Assembly (NCBI RefSeq): GCF_004005945.1
Contig: NZ_SACS01000005.1
Span: 62,001-126,000, forward strand
Direction of reading: 5' to 3'
DNA length: 64,000 nt
Source: Rheinheimera riviphila
Lineage (GTDB): Bacteria; Pseudomonadota; Gammaproteobacteria; Enterobacterales; Alteromonadaceae
The position numbers were made by a program, and so were the translations under genes. The notes under the pieces are model-generated. The model made no database searches. It saw only the letters and a list, made by a program, of their open reading frames with translations, and was not told where the DNA came from. Positions 34,817 through 43,924 of the stretch are shown in pieces. Numbering within the stretch: the first letter of the stretch is position 1; each line of letters opens with the position of its first letter.

Positions 34817-36363
34817 TCCATCTGATCTGGAAATGCATCGCGGATGGCAATAAAGGCGTCGACCTGACTGAGCAGAATATCGACCAGCATCGGGTCAAAT
34901 TGTTTACCTTTTTCGTCGGCCAGATATTGCAACACTTTGGGCATCGGCCAGGCTGGTTTGTAACAACGTTCACTGGCGAGCGCGTCAAATACATCGGCCA
35001 GTGCAGTAATGCGACCGGCAATATGAATATCTTCGCCTTTTAAACCACGTGGATAACCATTGCCATCCCAACGCTCATGGTGTTCGTAGGCAATGATAGC
35101 GCCTTGTTGCAGAATTTCATTTTGCGACTTTTGCAAAATCTGATAACCAATTTCGGCGTGCTGGCGCATGATGTCCCATTCTTCCGGATCATGTTTGCCG
35201 GGTTTATTGAGAATGTGATCCGGAATGGCAATTTTGCCAACATCGTGCAGCGGTGACGCCAGTTTGATTTTTTCCGCATCATAGGCCGATAAACCATATT
35301 GTTGCGCCAGCAGAAAGCTGAAATTGGCGACCCGTTTGACGTGGCTGCCGGTTTCCTTCGAGCGTTTTTCCACCGCTTCACCGAGGATATACGACAGTTC
35401 ACGCTGGCTTTCTTTAATCAGCTCACGCAGCCGGATATTTTCATAGGCGACCGCAATATTGCTGGCGAAATAGCTGAGTAAATGATGGTCGACCTGATCA
35501 AACTTGCTGTCTTTACTGACATACAGCAAATTCTCCAGACCACGGCTGGTGGTAAAAAAACCCACAAAATAATCTTCGCCCTGATACGACTGTTTCAGCT
35601 GATGTACTTTGGTCAGCTTTTCCACCACGTCTTCAGGTAATACTTTGTCTAAAGCGGTGTCATGGCCGGTCGCGGCAATAATATCCAGCGACAACTGATG
35701 TTGCTTCGGATCGCCGGTCGCCGCACAGCAGTAGATTTGCTGATGTTCCAGGCCTAATAGATGCGAAGCTTGCGCCAGAATATTTGAGGCAAATTCGGTC
35801 AGACTTTCGCATTCCAAAAAGCTGACCGTTGAAGCAATGATTTTCTCCAGACCTTTTTTATTACTGTCGATAATGCAGATATCGCGGTAAGAGCGCAGCG
35901 CCGAATACAGCAGTGTTTTGAGCTTAATGGCGGTGACTTCAGTCTTGTTTTTGTAATCGTTGATATCGTAGTCGCGAATAACACTTTCTTCCGGTGCTTC
36001 ACCAGGCTGGCCGGTGCGCAAAATTAAGCGTATTTGGGGCTGTTTTAAATCGGCGCGGATGGCTTTGACTAGATCAAGACCCGCGTGATTAGTTTCCATC
36101 ACTACATCCACAATGGCTACTGCAATGTCGGTTTGTTGTTGCAGCATGGCATAAGCTTCGCGGCCACTGAAGGCATGCAGCAGTTCAACTGGCCGGTTTT
36201 CAAAACTGAAACCACGTAGCACCAGCGTGGTGATTTGATGGATACTTTCATCGTCGTCAATCACCAGCACTTTCCAGGGTTGCTGGAAACTGGTCACCGG
36301 CTCGGGTTCAGCCGGTTGGGTTGCACTGTTGTCGTGACCAAATAAAAAATCCGAATGACTCAT
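34813..36363 (-). CDS. Response regulator with DUF3369-type and HD-GYP domains
   Basis: A 516-residue response regulator that should hydrolyse c-di-GMP. The receiver domain spans about 30-155 with the phosphoacceptor Asp86 (AIVDVVM) and acidic pocket DDDES. A GAF-like/DUF3369 middle region spans about 165-315. The HD-GYP domain from about 330 has LHDVGKIAIPDHIL, then EHHERWDGNGYPRGL (HD and GYP both intact) and ITALADVFDALAS. No partner histidine kinase is adjacent, so it is probably an orphan regulator. Loss of c-di-GMP would oppose the cyclase at 4757-6874, although no direct link is shown. Confidence 0.93.
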   Translation of the reverse strand: MSHSDFLFGHDNSATQPAEPEPVTSFQQPWKVLVIDDDESIHQITTLVLRGFSFENRPVELLHAFSGREAYAMLQQQTDIAVAIVDVVMETNHAGLDLVKAIRADLKQPQIRLILRTGQPGEAPEESVIRDYDINDYKNKTEVTAIKLKTLLYSALRSYRDICIIDSNKKGLEKIIASTVSFLECESLTEFASNILAQASHLLGLEHQQIYCCAATGDPKQHQLSLDIIAATGHDTALDKVLPEDVVEKLTKVHQLKQSYQGEDYFVGFFTTSRGLENLLYVSKDSKFDQVDHHLLSYFASNIAVAYENIRLRELIKESQRELSYILGEAVEKRSKETGSHVKRVANFSFLLAQQYGLSAYDAEKIKLASPLHDVGKIAIPDHILNKPGKHDPEEWDIMRQHAEIGYQILQKSQNEILQQGAIIAYEHHERWDGNGYPRGLKGEDIHIAGRITALADVFDALASERCYKPAWPMPKVLQYLADEKGKQFDPMLVDILLSQVDAFIAIRDAFPDQMD

Positions 36364-36423
36364 AGAGAAAGCTCACTGCCTTAGTTAACACTAACTATGG
36401 CAAAGAATTCTCATTTTGCACTA

Positions 36424-36577
36424 TACCCGTCATCCTTGAAGATGCGGGGTTGTTGGCCGCCTTCGTTCACCCCAGTCACATAGGACTACTATGCTCCTGG
36501 GTCGGGCTGGCGTTCCAGATTCGCTCAGTTGCCGCGGTTCCACCGTGGCGATTCCGCATCTTCAATGATTTAGGGTA
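36424..36577 (+). repeat. MITE-like inverted-repeat element, family B copy 2
   Basis: A 154-base element with ends TACCCGTCATCCTTGAAGAT and ATCTTCAATGATTTAGGGTA, almost identical to the copy at 3731-3854. This copy keeps a longer core (GGTCGGGCTGGCGTTCCAGA onward), so it is closer to the full-length form. It lies upstream of the HD-GYP gene and ends two bases before the stop codon of the DUF2721 gene on the minus strand. Confidence 0.8.
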
Positions 36578-36579
36578 TG

Positions 36580-37002
36580 TCAACGATTTTCCAAAGACTC
36601 CAGTTCGATATTAATCGCGTTGCAGGAAATCTGAATTTCAAATAAAGACATCACCAACGACAGCAATAAACTGACCAGACTGGCACCGAAAAAAATCTGT
36701 CCTGCCAGCTCCCAACTTAAAAACAGTGCAAACATCGACAGGGTACAGAGCAAAAAGCTAATTACTCCCCAACGCTGCATCGAACGAATGAGCACAATAC
36801 GTTGCCGCAGATTGACGATTTGTCGTTTCGCCAAATCCCGTACCTGGTCGCCTTCGCGATTATTCAGTTGCCGGATCAGCTGTGCCAGTACTAAAAAGCG
36901 GTTGGTATAGGCCAATAACAACAAAGAAATGGCCGGAAATAATAAGGCTGGCGTGGTCATTGTCATCATAAGAACCTCGGAAATATTTGCTGTATCTGGC
37001 AT
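36580..37002 (-). CDS. DUF2721 family membrane protein
   Basis: A 140-residue inner-membrane protein from the ATG at 37002; the frame is open to 37047, but the extra residues look non-native. Three hydrophobic segments are visible: PALLFPAISLLLLAYTNRF, WGVISFLLCTLSMFALFLSW and IFFGASLVSLLLSLVMSLFE. Between the first and second lies a charged stretch (LIRQLNNREGDQVRDLAKRQ) typical of DUF2721. The function is unknown. Its stop directly abuts an intergenic repeat. It is divergent from the yhgN-type gene. Confidence 0.85.
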   Translation of the reverse strand: MPDTANISEVLMMTMTTPALLFPAISLLLLAYTNRFLVLAQLIRQLNNREGDQVRDLAKRQIVNLRQRIVLIRSMQRWGVISFLLCTLSMFALFLSWELAGQIFFGASLVSLLLSLVMSLFEIQISCNAINIELESLENR

Positions 37003-37091
37003 AGGAATGTCTCGCAACAATCTGATTCGCTTGAATTCTAATCTCATATTACACTGAGTTCAGACAAAGATAAGACCGGACGGACAACTTT

Positions 37092-37688
37092 ATGGCAGTT
37101 GATTTGTGGAGCGCAATGCTCACCTTGTTTCTGATTATGGATCCGCTGGGGAATTTGCCGATTGTGGTCGCCATTTTAAAAGACTTAAAACCTGAGCGGC
37201 GGCGGCTGGTGCTGATCCGGGAATTGGTGTTGTCGTTGATTATTTTAATGTTGTTTCTATACGGTGGCCAAAGTTTCCTCAATTTGCTGGGCGTGAAGGA
37301 GGAAGCCGTCAGCATTGCCGGTGGCATCATTTTATTTTTAATTGCGATCCGGATGATTTTTCCGCCGCCAGGCGGTATGGTAGTGTTAAAAGAAGGTGAA
37401 GAACCATTTTTGTTTCCGTTAGCGGTGCCGATGATTGCCGGTCCATCGATTTTGGCGGCGTTGATTTTGCTAGCGAATCAGCAACCGGGCCAGATGATTG
37501 ACTGGACTTTGGCCTTGTTTGGCGCCTGGTTGCTCAGTTCCGCCATTTTGCTGTTTGCACCTTTGTTACATCGGGTACTCGGCGAACGTGGTCTGACCGC
37601 AATGGAACGATTAATGGGTATGATTCTGGTCATTATCGCCGTACAAATGTTGTTAAATGGCATCAGCCATTATTTTAAGTGGGATTAG
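37092..37688 (+). CDS. yhgN: MarC family integral membrane protein, YhgN type
   Basis: A 198-residue MarC/SNARE-like membrane protein with six predicted helices. Family features are LFLIMDPLGNLPIVVAIL near the start, IAGGIILFLIAIRMIF in the middle, and PLAVPMIAGPSILAALILL. Length and sequence fit YhgN rather than MarC proper. Early links to antibiotic resistance have not held up for the family, and the substrate is unknown. The next gene begins four bases after the stop, so the two are probably co-transcribed. Confidence 0.88.
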   Translation: MAVDLWSAMLTLFLIMDPLGNLPIVVAILKDLKPERRRLVLIRELVLSLIILMLFLYGGQSFLNLLGVKEEAVSIAGGIILFLIAIRMIFPPPGGMVVLKEGEEPFLFPLAVPMIAGPSILAALILLANQQPGQMIDWTLALFGAWLLSSAILLFAPLLHRVLGERGLTAMERLMGMILVIIAVQMLLNGISHYFKWD

Positions 37689-37691
37689 CAA

Positions 37692-39281
37692 ATGCAAGTG
37701 GTGCCCTCAAAAACAGAGCAGGCTGAACAGACTCTGATTCAGACTGCGCAACAACAGCTGGAAACCACCCTGGTGGATTTCTCCGGCCAGTTATTGGCGC
37801 AGCAACAACAACTATTGGAACAACTTGGCGCCACAGTGCGTACAGAGCTTGAACAGCAGTGGCAACAAAAATTGGCCACTCAGCAACAACAGCTCAGCAG
37901 CCAACTGAGCGCTGCCGATGGCGCCAGTGCGCTGCAGCAACAGCTGGAACAACACAATCAACAGCTACAACAGCAGCTGGAGTCGCTGGAACAACAACAT
38001 CAAAAAAATACCCAGCAGCTGGGAAAACAGTTACAACAAGCATCAAAACAACGGCAGATGGTCGCTGAAGAAAAAGAAGAAGCTTTAGCGGCAATGCAGC
38101 GTTTAGCGGTACAGCTGAAACAAAGCCAGGATGATTTTAAAGCCGAAAAATACCGGGTGATTGAGCTGGAACAGCAACTCTCGGGTTCGGCGACTGAGCA
38201 ACAGGACAAGTTTCAAGCGGCACTGAAGCAGCTGGAAGAGCAGCGTGACGAGCTGAAACTCGCGCTGAACCAAGCCAAAGCTGAAGTGAATGCACAGCAA
38301 CAATTATTCCATGCCAGCCAGCAACAGCTGCAACAACAAAATGCCGGTTCGACCGAGCTGGCGCAGCAAATTCATCATTTACAGCAGCGCCAACAACAAC
38401 TCAGCGAAGAACTGGCTGGATCGCAGCAGGCCAAAGATCAAGCGCTGGAAGCAGAACAACAAAGCCAGCAACGGGTGCAGCAGTTGCAAGCGCAACTGAC
38501 CGCACAGCAGCAACAATTGCAGGCGCTGCAGCAAGAGCAAAGCAGCAGTGTACAGGCCGCACAGCGCGCGCAAGCGGATGTCAGCCAATTGCAGCAACAA
38601 TTGGCAGCGCAGCAAAGTGCCGCTCAGCAACAGCTCAGCTCTCAGCAACACCAGCTCAGCAGTCAGCAGCAACAAGCTGAGCAGCAGTTACAACAAGCGT
38701 TGAAAACCCAACAAACCCAGCATGAACAACAACAAGCAGAACTGCAGCAACAGCTCACTCAATATCAGCAGCAGATGACGTCGATGGCGGTGCAGCTAAA
38801 TCAGATGTCGGTGATTGATCAGCAATTACAGCAGGATTTAACTGCAAAATTGCAGCAGTTTAAGCAGCTTGAGACCGAACATCAGCAATTAACCCAAGCG
38901 CTGGCTGAGCAACAACAACTGCACAGTCTACAGCATGCGGAGTTCAGCGCCTTACAGCAGCAGTTGCAGGACATCCAGCAAAGCGACGATGGTCAGCAGC
39001 AACAATTAGCGTCGTTGCAGCAAAAAGAGCAGGAGTGGCAGGCATTGCAGCATAAGCTGGAAAGCCAGTTGTTCCGCGCCCAAACCCGGCAGCAAGCGTT
39101 GGAAGAGCGCTATCAGACTGATAACGACCAATCCCGCGAAACCATTCGGGTGCTGCGTCAGCAATTACAAGCGTTGGAAACCGAAAGTTTGGCGCAGCAA
39201 CAGGTATTAGAGCAGCAGCTGACTGAATATCGATTGAAGTTTGAATATGCACAGCGGCAGATTAAACCGGCCAATGCCTGA
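37692..39281 (+). CDS. Extremely glutamine-rich coiled-coil protein
   Basis: A 529-residue protein with no signal peptide or membrane helix. It is almost entirely coiled coil and very rich in Gln, with many Gln runs (QQQQLLEQLGATVRTELEQQ at about 37-56, and similar blocks to about residue 500). The C-terminal part (ALEERYQTDNDQSRETIRVL) has ordinary heptads. I recognise no family. It lies four bases after the yhgN-type gene, so it may be expressed with it. It may act as a structural, scaffold or phase-separating protein, but that is speculation. CAG/CAA codon repeats make the DNA itself repetitive and prone to length change. Confidence 0.78.
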   Translation: MQVVPSKTEQAEQTLIQTAQQQLETTLVDFSGQLLAQQQQLLEQLGATVRTELEQQWQQKLATQQQQLSSQLSAADGASALQQQLEQHNQQLQQQLESLEQQHQKNTQQLGKQLQQASKQRQMVAEEKEEALAAMQRLAVQLKQSQDDFKAEKYRVIELEQQLSGSATEQQDKFQAALKQLEEQRDELKLALNQAKAEVNAQQQLFHASQQQLQQQNAGSTELAQQIHHLQQRQQQLSEELAGSQQAKDQALEAEQQSQQRVQQLQAQLTAQQQQLQALQQEQSSSVQAAQRAQADVSQLQQQLAAQQSAAQQQLSSQQHQLSSQQQQAEQQLQQALKTQQTQHEQQQAELQQQLTQYQQQMTSMAVQLNQMSVIDQQLQQDLTAKLQQFKQLETEHQQLTQALAEQQQLHSLQHAEFSALQQQLQDIQQSDDGQQQQLASLQQKEQEWQALQHKLESQLFRAQTRQQALEERYQTDNDQSRETIRVLRQQLQALETESLAQQQVLEQQLTEYRLKFEYAQRQIKPANA

Positions 39282-39422
39282 AGTGTCGACTGGGTATTGC
39301 TCTAAAATGTTGGTGGTCAATTGGTATCACTTGAGTCTGGCTGGTTCTGCCTGTCAGCCTTGTGTATCATAGCGCCCATGTAAACCGCCGCTGTGGTGGT
39401 GAGTGCTTTGACAGAGAAAACC

Positions 39423-40058
39423 ATGAATTCAAAAGCGAATAATTTCCAGCGGATGCGCGACTTAGGATTTTACCAACAAGCCGCCATCGCGGCTACTTTG
39501 CTGGAACGGATGATCCCAAGTTATCAGCTGTTTGCTGAAGTCAGCAATTTTGGTGACGCGGCGTTACCACGCCATGTGCTGGATATGGTCTGGGAATGGT
39601 TACAGGTCAAACGCGCGAAAATTAACTTCGACAAGTTGCAGGAAGAACTGGAACTGGTGACGCCAGAAACCAGCCATTTTGATATGTTCGGCGTCTATCC
39701 GGCGGTGGACGCGATGATTGCGCTCGATTCAATGCTCAACGGCATCACGTCGCAAGACAGCAGTGAATTTATTAACGTGGCAAAAATTTCGCAAGCATCG
39801 GTCGCAAGGTTGATTGAACATGAATCCGCTGATCTGGACATCACCACCGAAGCGGAACTGCGTAAAGTGGTGCGCGACCACGAACTGATGCAATACGAAA
39901 TGGATTGTTTAGTCGAGCTGATGGACACCGTTGAACCGTGGCAACATTTTGGTCGCCCGGAAGTGCAGCAACTCAAAGCCTGGGTCAAAGAGCAGGGCGT
40001 CACCAACCTTGGGATGGAATTGACTGCAGATCCCACCGAAGGCACTCCAGCGGAATAG
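39423..40058 (+). CDS. yjaG: DUF416 family protein YjaG
   Basis: A 211-residue cytoplasmic protein from the ATG at 39423; an in-frame GTG at 39393 is possible. It matches what I recall of YjaG (DUF416): AAIAATLLERMIPSYQLFAE, FGDAALPRHVLDMVWEWL, KINFDKLQEELE, DMFGVYPAVDAMIAL and a C-terminal EQGVTNLGMEL. The function is unknown. The acidic tail (TADPTEGTPAE) is extra relative to E. coli. A family A repeat lies between it and the convergent rsmD. Confidence 0.88.
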   Translation: MNSKANNFQRMRDLGFYQQAAIAATLLERMIPSYQLFAEVSNFGDAALPRHVLDMVWEWLQVKRAKINFDKLQEELELVTPETSHFDMFGVYPAVDAMIALDSMLNGITSQDSSEFINVAKISQASVARLIEHESADLDITTEAELRKVVRDHELMQYEMDCLVELMDTVEPWQHFGRPEVQQLKAWVKEQGVTNLGMELTADPTEGTPAE

Positions 40059-40100
40059 TGGTTTTAACCTAATTTTGTTCTGAACCCAATCATTCTTTTT

Positions 40101-40193
40101 TGGCGTACTGCCGCTGACGCGGTGAGTACGCCCTACGCAAGCTTCTGATTTTATGTGAGACGTAGGTCGGATAAACGCGAAGCGTGTCATCCG
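40101..40193 (+). repeat. REP-like hairpins, family A copy 4
   Basis: The first hairpin has arms GGCGTACT (40102-40109) and AGTACGCC (40125-40132) with inner CCGC/GCGG, then CCTAC. The second has GTCGGATAAACGC and GCGTGTCATCCGGC (about 40166-40194). The first unit matches the left arm of the other family A copies. The second resembles the GTCGGATAA...ATCCGGC units of classic enterobacterial REP/PU sequences. The pair lies between two convergent genes. Confidence 0.7.
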
Positions 40194-40224
40194 GCAGACG
40201 CTCGATTTGTATGGTGGTCGTATC

Positions 40225-40833
40225 CTACACTGCTGGCGGAACCCGTTGATACAAGCGATACGCCAGCTGACCTGCAATACTTTCTTTTAATAATCGCCAG
40301 TGCGCTGGCAGACTGGCAACATTAAGTTCCTTCTCACACTCCAGATAAATCAGTGCTTCGGGCGCTAACCAGCCGTGCTGTTCCAGGTGTGCTGCACATG
40401 GCAGCGCTAAATCCTGGCGAAACGGTGGGTCAATAAACACCAAATTATAGGGGCGACGGGCCTGTTGTTGCAGATATTGCAGGCAGTTGGTGGCAACCAC
40501 TTCGGCGTTGTCACATTTCAGCGTCAGCAGATGTTGCTGCAATTGTTTGACCGCTGTTTTATCCAGTTCCAGCAAGGTGGCAAAAGCGGCTTGCCTCGAC
40601 AATGCTTCCAGAGCCAGACTGCCGCTGCCACTAAAACAATCCAGCACCGTGCTGCCAGCGGTATCCGCCATGAGCCAGTTAAATAAGGTTTCTTTCACCC
40701 GATCGGTGGTCGGGCGTAAGCCTTCGGCATTGAGTACCGGTAATTTCCGGCCGCGCCATTGGCCACTGATGATCCTGACAAAACCGGTGCCGCCGTGGGC
40801 TGGTGGTGGCTGTGGAGTACGACGTGATTTCAT
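40225..40833 (-). CDS. rsmD: 16S rRNA (guanine-966 N2)-methyltransferase RsmD
   Basis: A 202-residue SAM-dependent methyltransferase. Features are RIISGQWRGRKLPV, LRPTTDRVKETLFNWL, the SAM motif VLDCFSGSGSLALEAL, and the catalytic loop FIDPPF. It methylates G966 in the small ribosomal subunit. It is divergent from ftsY (82 bases between starts), a conserved arrangement in gammaproteobacteria. The N-terminal stretch before GFVRIISG is slightly longer than usual and Pro-rich. Confidence 0.95.
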   Translation of the reverse strand: MKSRRTPQPPPAHGGTGFVRIISGQWRGRKLPVLNAEGLRPTTDRVKETLFNWLMADTAGSTVLDCFSGSGSLALEALSRQAAFATLLELDKTAVKQLQQHLLTLKCDNAEVVATNCLQYLQQQARRPYNLVFIDPPFRQDLALPCAAHLEQHGWLAPEALIYLECEKELNVASLPAHWRLLKESIAGQLAYRLYQRVPPAV

Positions 40834-40914
40834 CGGGAGTTTATGCCTGAATAATAAAGGTGGTAGTATAAAGGGCGATTTTACCTGAGTTTCGATTTTC
40901 TGACAGCGGACCCT

Positions 40915-42258
40915 ATGACAAAACCTAATAAACTGTTTTCCTGGCTTGGCTTTGGTAAAAAGCCAGAAGCTGATCCAATTCCTACAGCGGTTGCAACGCC
41001 AGAGCCAGCGGCCGAAATTATCCCTACAGAGGTTGCCACCCCAGAAGTTGCCAACGTCGAAGTTTCGATCGCAGCACCGGAAGCAGTGCCCCTGGTCACG
41101 CCGGTTGAAACTGAGATCCCGGCGTCATCGAGTCCTGAGCCTATCGCCGAGCTTGCTCACCAAATTATTCCAGCACCAACGCCGGAACTTATTCCACAAC
41201 CGATTTCTGAACCAATTCCAGAACCGGTTCCGGCACCCATCATCGAAACAGCACCAGCACCAGCACCAGCACAAGCACAAGCACCAGCACCAGCACCAAC
41301 TCCAACCCAGCCAGCCGAACCTATCGCCGACAAAAAACCAGGCTTTTTCGCCCGGTTAAAACAAGGCCTGAGCAAAACCAGTCAAAACCTCGGTAATGGC
41401 CTGGCGAGTTTATTCCTCGGCAAAAAAATCGACGATGATTTATACGAAGAGCTGGAAACCCAGTTGTTGATGGCCGACGTTGGCGTGGATACCAGCCAAA
41501 AACTGATTAAACAACTGGTGCAACATGCCGACCGCCGTCAACTGAAAGACGCCGACAGTCTGTACGAAAAATTGCAGCAGGAAATGGCCAGCTTACTGGA
41601 TGATGTGGAAAAACCGTTGGATACCAGCAATGGCGATGGTCCTTTTGTGATCCTGATGGTGGGTGTGAATGGTGTGGGTAAAACCACCACCATCGGTAAA
41701 ATGGCGCAGCAATTTAAACTACAGGGAAAATCGGTGATGTTGGCGGCTGGTGATACCTTCCGTGCAGCTGCGGTCGAGCAACTGCAAGTGTGGGGCGATC
41801 GCAACCAAATTCCGGTGATTGCTCAGCACAGCGGCGCCGATAGCGCTTCGGTGATTTTTGACGCTTATCAGGCAGCCAAAGCCCGCAAAATTGATGTGTT
41901 GATTGCTGACACCGCCGGTCGTCTGCAAAACAAAGCCCATCTGATGGAAGAGCTGAAAAAAATCGTCCGGGTGATGAAAAAAATTGATGGGGCCGCGCCG
42001 CATGAAGTGATGCTGACTTTAGACGCTGGTACTGGTCAAAACGCCATCAGTCAGGCAAAGTTGTTTCATGAAGCTGTTGAACTGACAGGCATTTCATTAA
42101 CCAAGCTCGACGGCACGGCCAAAGGCGGGGTGATTTTTGCCATCGCCGATCAGTTTAAATTACCTATTCGCTATATTGGTGTGGGTGAAAGCATTGATGA
42201 CTTGCGGGTTTTTAACAGCAAAGACTTTATTCGGGCATTATTTAATAAGGAATTCTGA
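40915..42258 (+). CDS. ftsY: Signal recognition particle receptor FtsY
   Basis: A 447-residue SRP receptor GTPase that brings ribosome-SRP complexes to SecYEG. The N-terminal A domain (about 1-145) is acidic and Pro/Ala/Glu-rich with degenerate repeats (PAPAPAQAQAPAPAPTPTQP), fast-evolving as in other FtsY. The NG domain follows: FFARLKQGLSKTSQNLG, G1 GVNGVGKTTTIGK, FRAAAVEQLQVW, the DTAGRL switch and ISLTKLDGTAKGG (G4). It heads the ftsYEX operon with ftsE two bases downstream. It starts at ATG 40915. Confidence 0.97.
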   Translation: MTKPNKLFSWLGFGKKPEADPIPTAVATPEPAAEIIPTEVATPEVANVEVSIAAPEAVPLVTPVETEIPASSSPEPIAELAHQIIPAPTPELIPQPISEPIPEPVPAPIIETAPAPAPAQAQAPAPAPTPTQPAEPIADKKPGFFARLKQGLSKTSQNLGNGLASLFLGKKIDDDLYEELETQLLMADVGVDTSQKLIKQLVQHADRRQLKDADSLYEKLQQEMASLLDDVEKPLDTSNGDGPFVILMVGVNGVGKTTTIGKMAQQFKLQGKSVMLAAGDTFRAAAVEQLQVWGDRNQIPVIAQHSGADSASVIFDAYQAAKARKIDVLIADTAGRLQNKAHLMEELKKIVRVMKKIDGAAPHEVMLTLDAGTGQNAISQAKLFHEAVELTGISLTKLDGTAKGGVIFAIADQFKLPIRYIGVGESIDDLRVFNSKDFIRALFNKEF

Positions 42259-42260
42259 GC

Positions 42261-42944
42261 ATGCTGCGTTTTGAGCAGGTCAGCAAAGGTTACTCCGGTG
42301 GTTTTGTCGCGTTAGACCGGGTCAGTTTTGAACTGGCCAAAGGTGAAATGGCGTTTTTGACTGGTCACTCAGGCGCCGGTAAAAGTACTCTGCTCAAACT
42401 GATCAGTCTGATTGAACGGCCATCGGCTGGTCGGGTATTTATCAATGGTGTTGATTTAACAGGCATTAAACCGCGGCAAATTCCTTATGTGCGCCGCGAC
42501 GTTGGGATGATTTTTCAGGATCACCGCTTGCTGATGAATCACAGCGTGTTCGATAACGTGGCGCTGCCGTTGGTGATTGAAGGGTTTACCGGCCGCGATA
42601 TGGCGAAACGGGTGCATGCGGCGCTGGATCAGGTTGGTTTACTGGATAAAGCCCGTTGTTTGCCTGCAACTTTATCCGGTGGCGAAGCGCAGCGCGTTGG
42701 CATCGCCCGTGCTGTGGTCAACAAACCACCGTTGTTGTTGGCCGATGAACCGACCGGCAATCTGGACCCGGATTTATCCAAAGACATTATGCGGGTGTTT
42801 GAAGCCTTTAATCAGGCAGGCGTTTCGGTGTTGGTCGCTAGTCACGATCTCGGCCTTATCGCCAGAATGCGCTACCGCACCATGACGCTTAAAGGCGGCA
42901 AAATGATTAACGATGGCTTGTTGCATCAGGAGGACTCGGAATGA
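42261..42944 (+). CDS. ftsE: Cell division ATP-binding protein FtsE
   Basis: A 227-residue ABC ATPase. Walker A GHSGAGKST, Q-loop FQDHRLLMNH, signature LSGGEAQRVGIAR and Walker B LLLADEPTGNLD are all intact. With FtsX it forms the divisome ABC-type complex that controls septal peptidoglycan hydrolysis through EnvC, also encoded in this window. It overlaps ftsX by four bases. Confidence 0.97.
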   Translation: MLRFEQVSKGYSGGFVALDRVSFELAKGEMAFLTGHSGAGKSTLLKLISLIERPSAGRVFINGVDLTGIKPRQIPYVRRDVGMIFQDHRLLMNHSVFDNVALPLVIEGFTGRDMAKRVHAALDQVGLLDKARCLPATLSGGEAQRVGIARAVVNKPPLLLADEPTGNLDPDLSKDIMRVFEAFNQAGVSVLVASHDLGLIARMRYRTMTLKGGKMINDGLLHQEDSE

Positions 42945-43912
42945 GTATTTTATTCTCCGGTCGTGCTGTGGGTGCGACGGCGACGCAACCGAATATCCTG
43001 CAAAAATTGCTACGCGGCATTTTTACCCATCTGCGCCAGGCCATTACCAGCCTTGGTGAATTGTGGCGCAGCCCGCTGTGGACTTTGATCACCGTTGCGG
43101 TGCTGGGCGTCAGTATGACGTTGCCGACGACCCTGCATTTATTAGTGAAGAATATTCAACAAGTTAGCCGCAGTTATGATCAATCGTTTGAAATCAGTTT
43201 GTTTTTGCAAAATGAAACCACATCAACTGAGATCGCCACTTTGGTGACGTTGCTGCAAGGCGATCCGCAGGTCGACAAAGTACGGTTGATTGATAAAGCG
43301 GCAGCGATGACTGAGTTTAAGCAGCAGTCTGGCTTTGGTGAAGCCTTAGCATTTTTGGATCAAAATCCATTGCCGGACGTGTTGCTGGTGACGCCGAAGG
43401 TGAATCAGCCAGCAGCGGCCGAAGCGTTGATGCAAAAGCTGCAAAAAGAGCGGCATGTCGAACTGGCAAAACTGGATATCAGCTGGCTGGAACGACTGGC
43501 GGCGCTGATGAATCTGCTGCAACAAGCGGTGTATACCATTGCGATTTTATTACTGAGTGCTGCGCTACTGGTGATTGGTAACACGATCCGTTTGTCGATT
43601 ATGGATAAAAAAGCCGAAATTGAAGTCATGAAACTGGTTGGCGCTACCGATGCTTTTATTCAACGACCGTTTTTATACACCGGCATTTGGCTGGGGGTGT
43701 TTGGTGGTTTTCTGGCCTTTGTGGTGGTGGAAGTGATGTTGTGGTGGTTGCGCTCGGCGATCGCCACCGTGACTCAGCTCTATCAAAGTGATTTTGTGTT
43801 GAACTCGTTAAGCATGCAGGAATTTGGCTGGCTGATGCTGATTGCGGTGTCGCTTGGCCTGATTGGCTCTTACATCGCCGTGCGCAGCCATATTAAGGCG
43901 ATTGAGCCTTAA
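42941..43912 (+). CDS. ftsX: Cell division membrane protein FtsX
   Basis: A 323-residue FtsX with four membrane helices: one near 48-68 (LWTLITVAVLGVSMTLPTTL) and three after residue 195 (YTIAILLLSAALLVIGNTI, GIWLGVFGGFLAFVVVEVML, GWLMLIAVSLGLIGSYIAV). The periplasmic loop between the first two helices (FEISLFLQNETTSTEIATLV onward) is the part that contacts EnvC in known systems. IMDKKAEIEVMKLVGATDAF is the family-typical cytoplasmic segment. It starts inside the end of ftsE. Confidence 0.96.
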   Translation: MSILFSGRAVGATATQPNILQKLLRGIFTHLRQAITSLGELWRSPLWTLITVAVLGVSMTLPTTLHLLVKNIQQVSRSYDQSFEISLFLQNETTSTEIATLVTLLQGDPQVDKVRLIDKAAAMTEFKQQSGFGEALAFLDQNPLPDVLLVTPKVNQPAAAEALMQKLQKERHVELAKLDISWLERLAALMNLLQQAVYTIAILLLSAALLVIGNTIRLSIMDKKAEIEVMKLVGATDAFIQRPFLYTGIWLGVFGGFLAFVVVEVMLWWLRSAIATVTQLYQSDFVLNSLSMQEFGWLMLIAVSLGLIGSYIAVRSHIKAIEP

Positions 43913-43924
43913 CGAGCTGATGAA

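Noticed and set aside
37692-39281. Repeated CAGCAACAACAG-type units, considered as tandem repeat or CRISPR
   Set aside because: They are Gln codons in an intact reading frame; spacing is irregular and there are no unique spacers.
41157-41375. Gly/Ala-rich minus-strand ORF opposite the FtsY N-terminus
   Set aside because: Shadow of the Pro/Ala-rich A domain of FtsY; no start signals of its own.
42261-42944. FtsE considered as a possible lanthipeptide exporter ATPase
   Set aside because: It is directly coupled to ftsX and ftsY and over 23 kb from the lan genes; clearly the cell-division ATPase.
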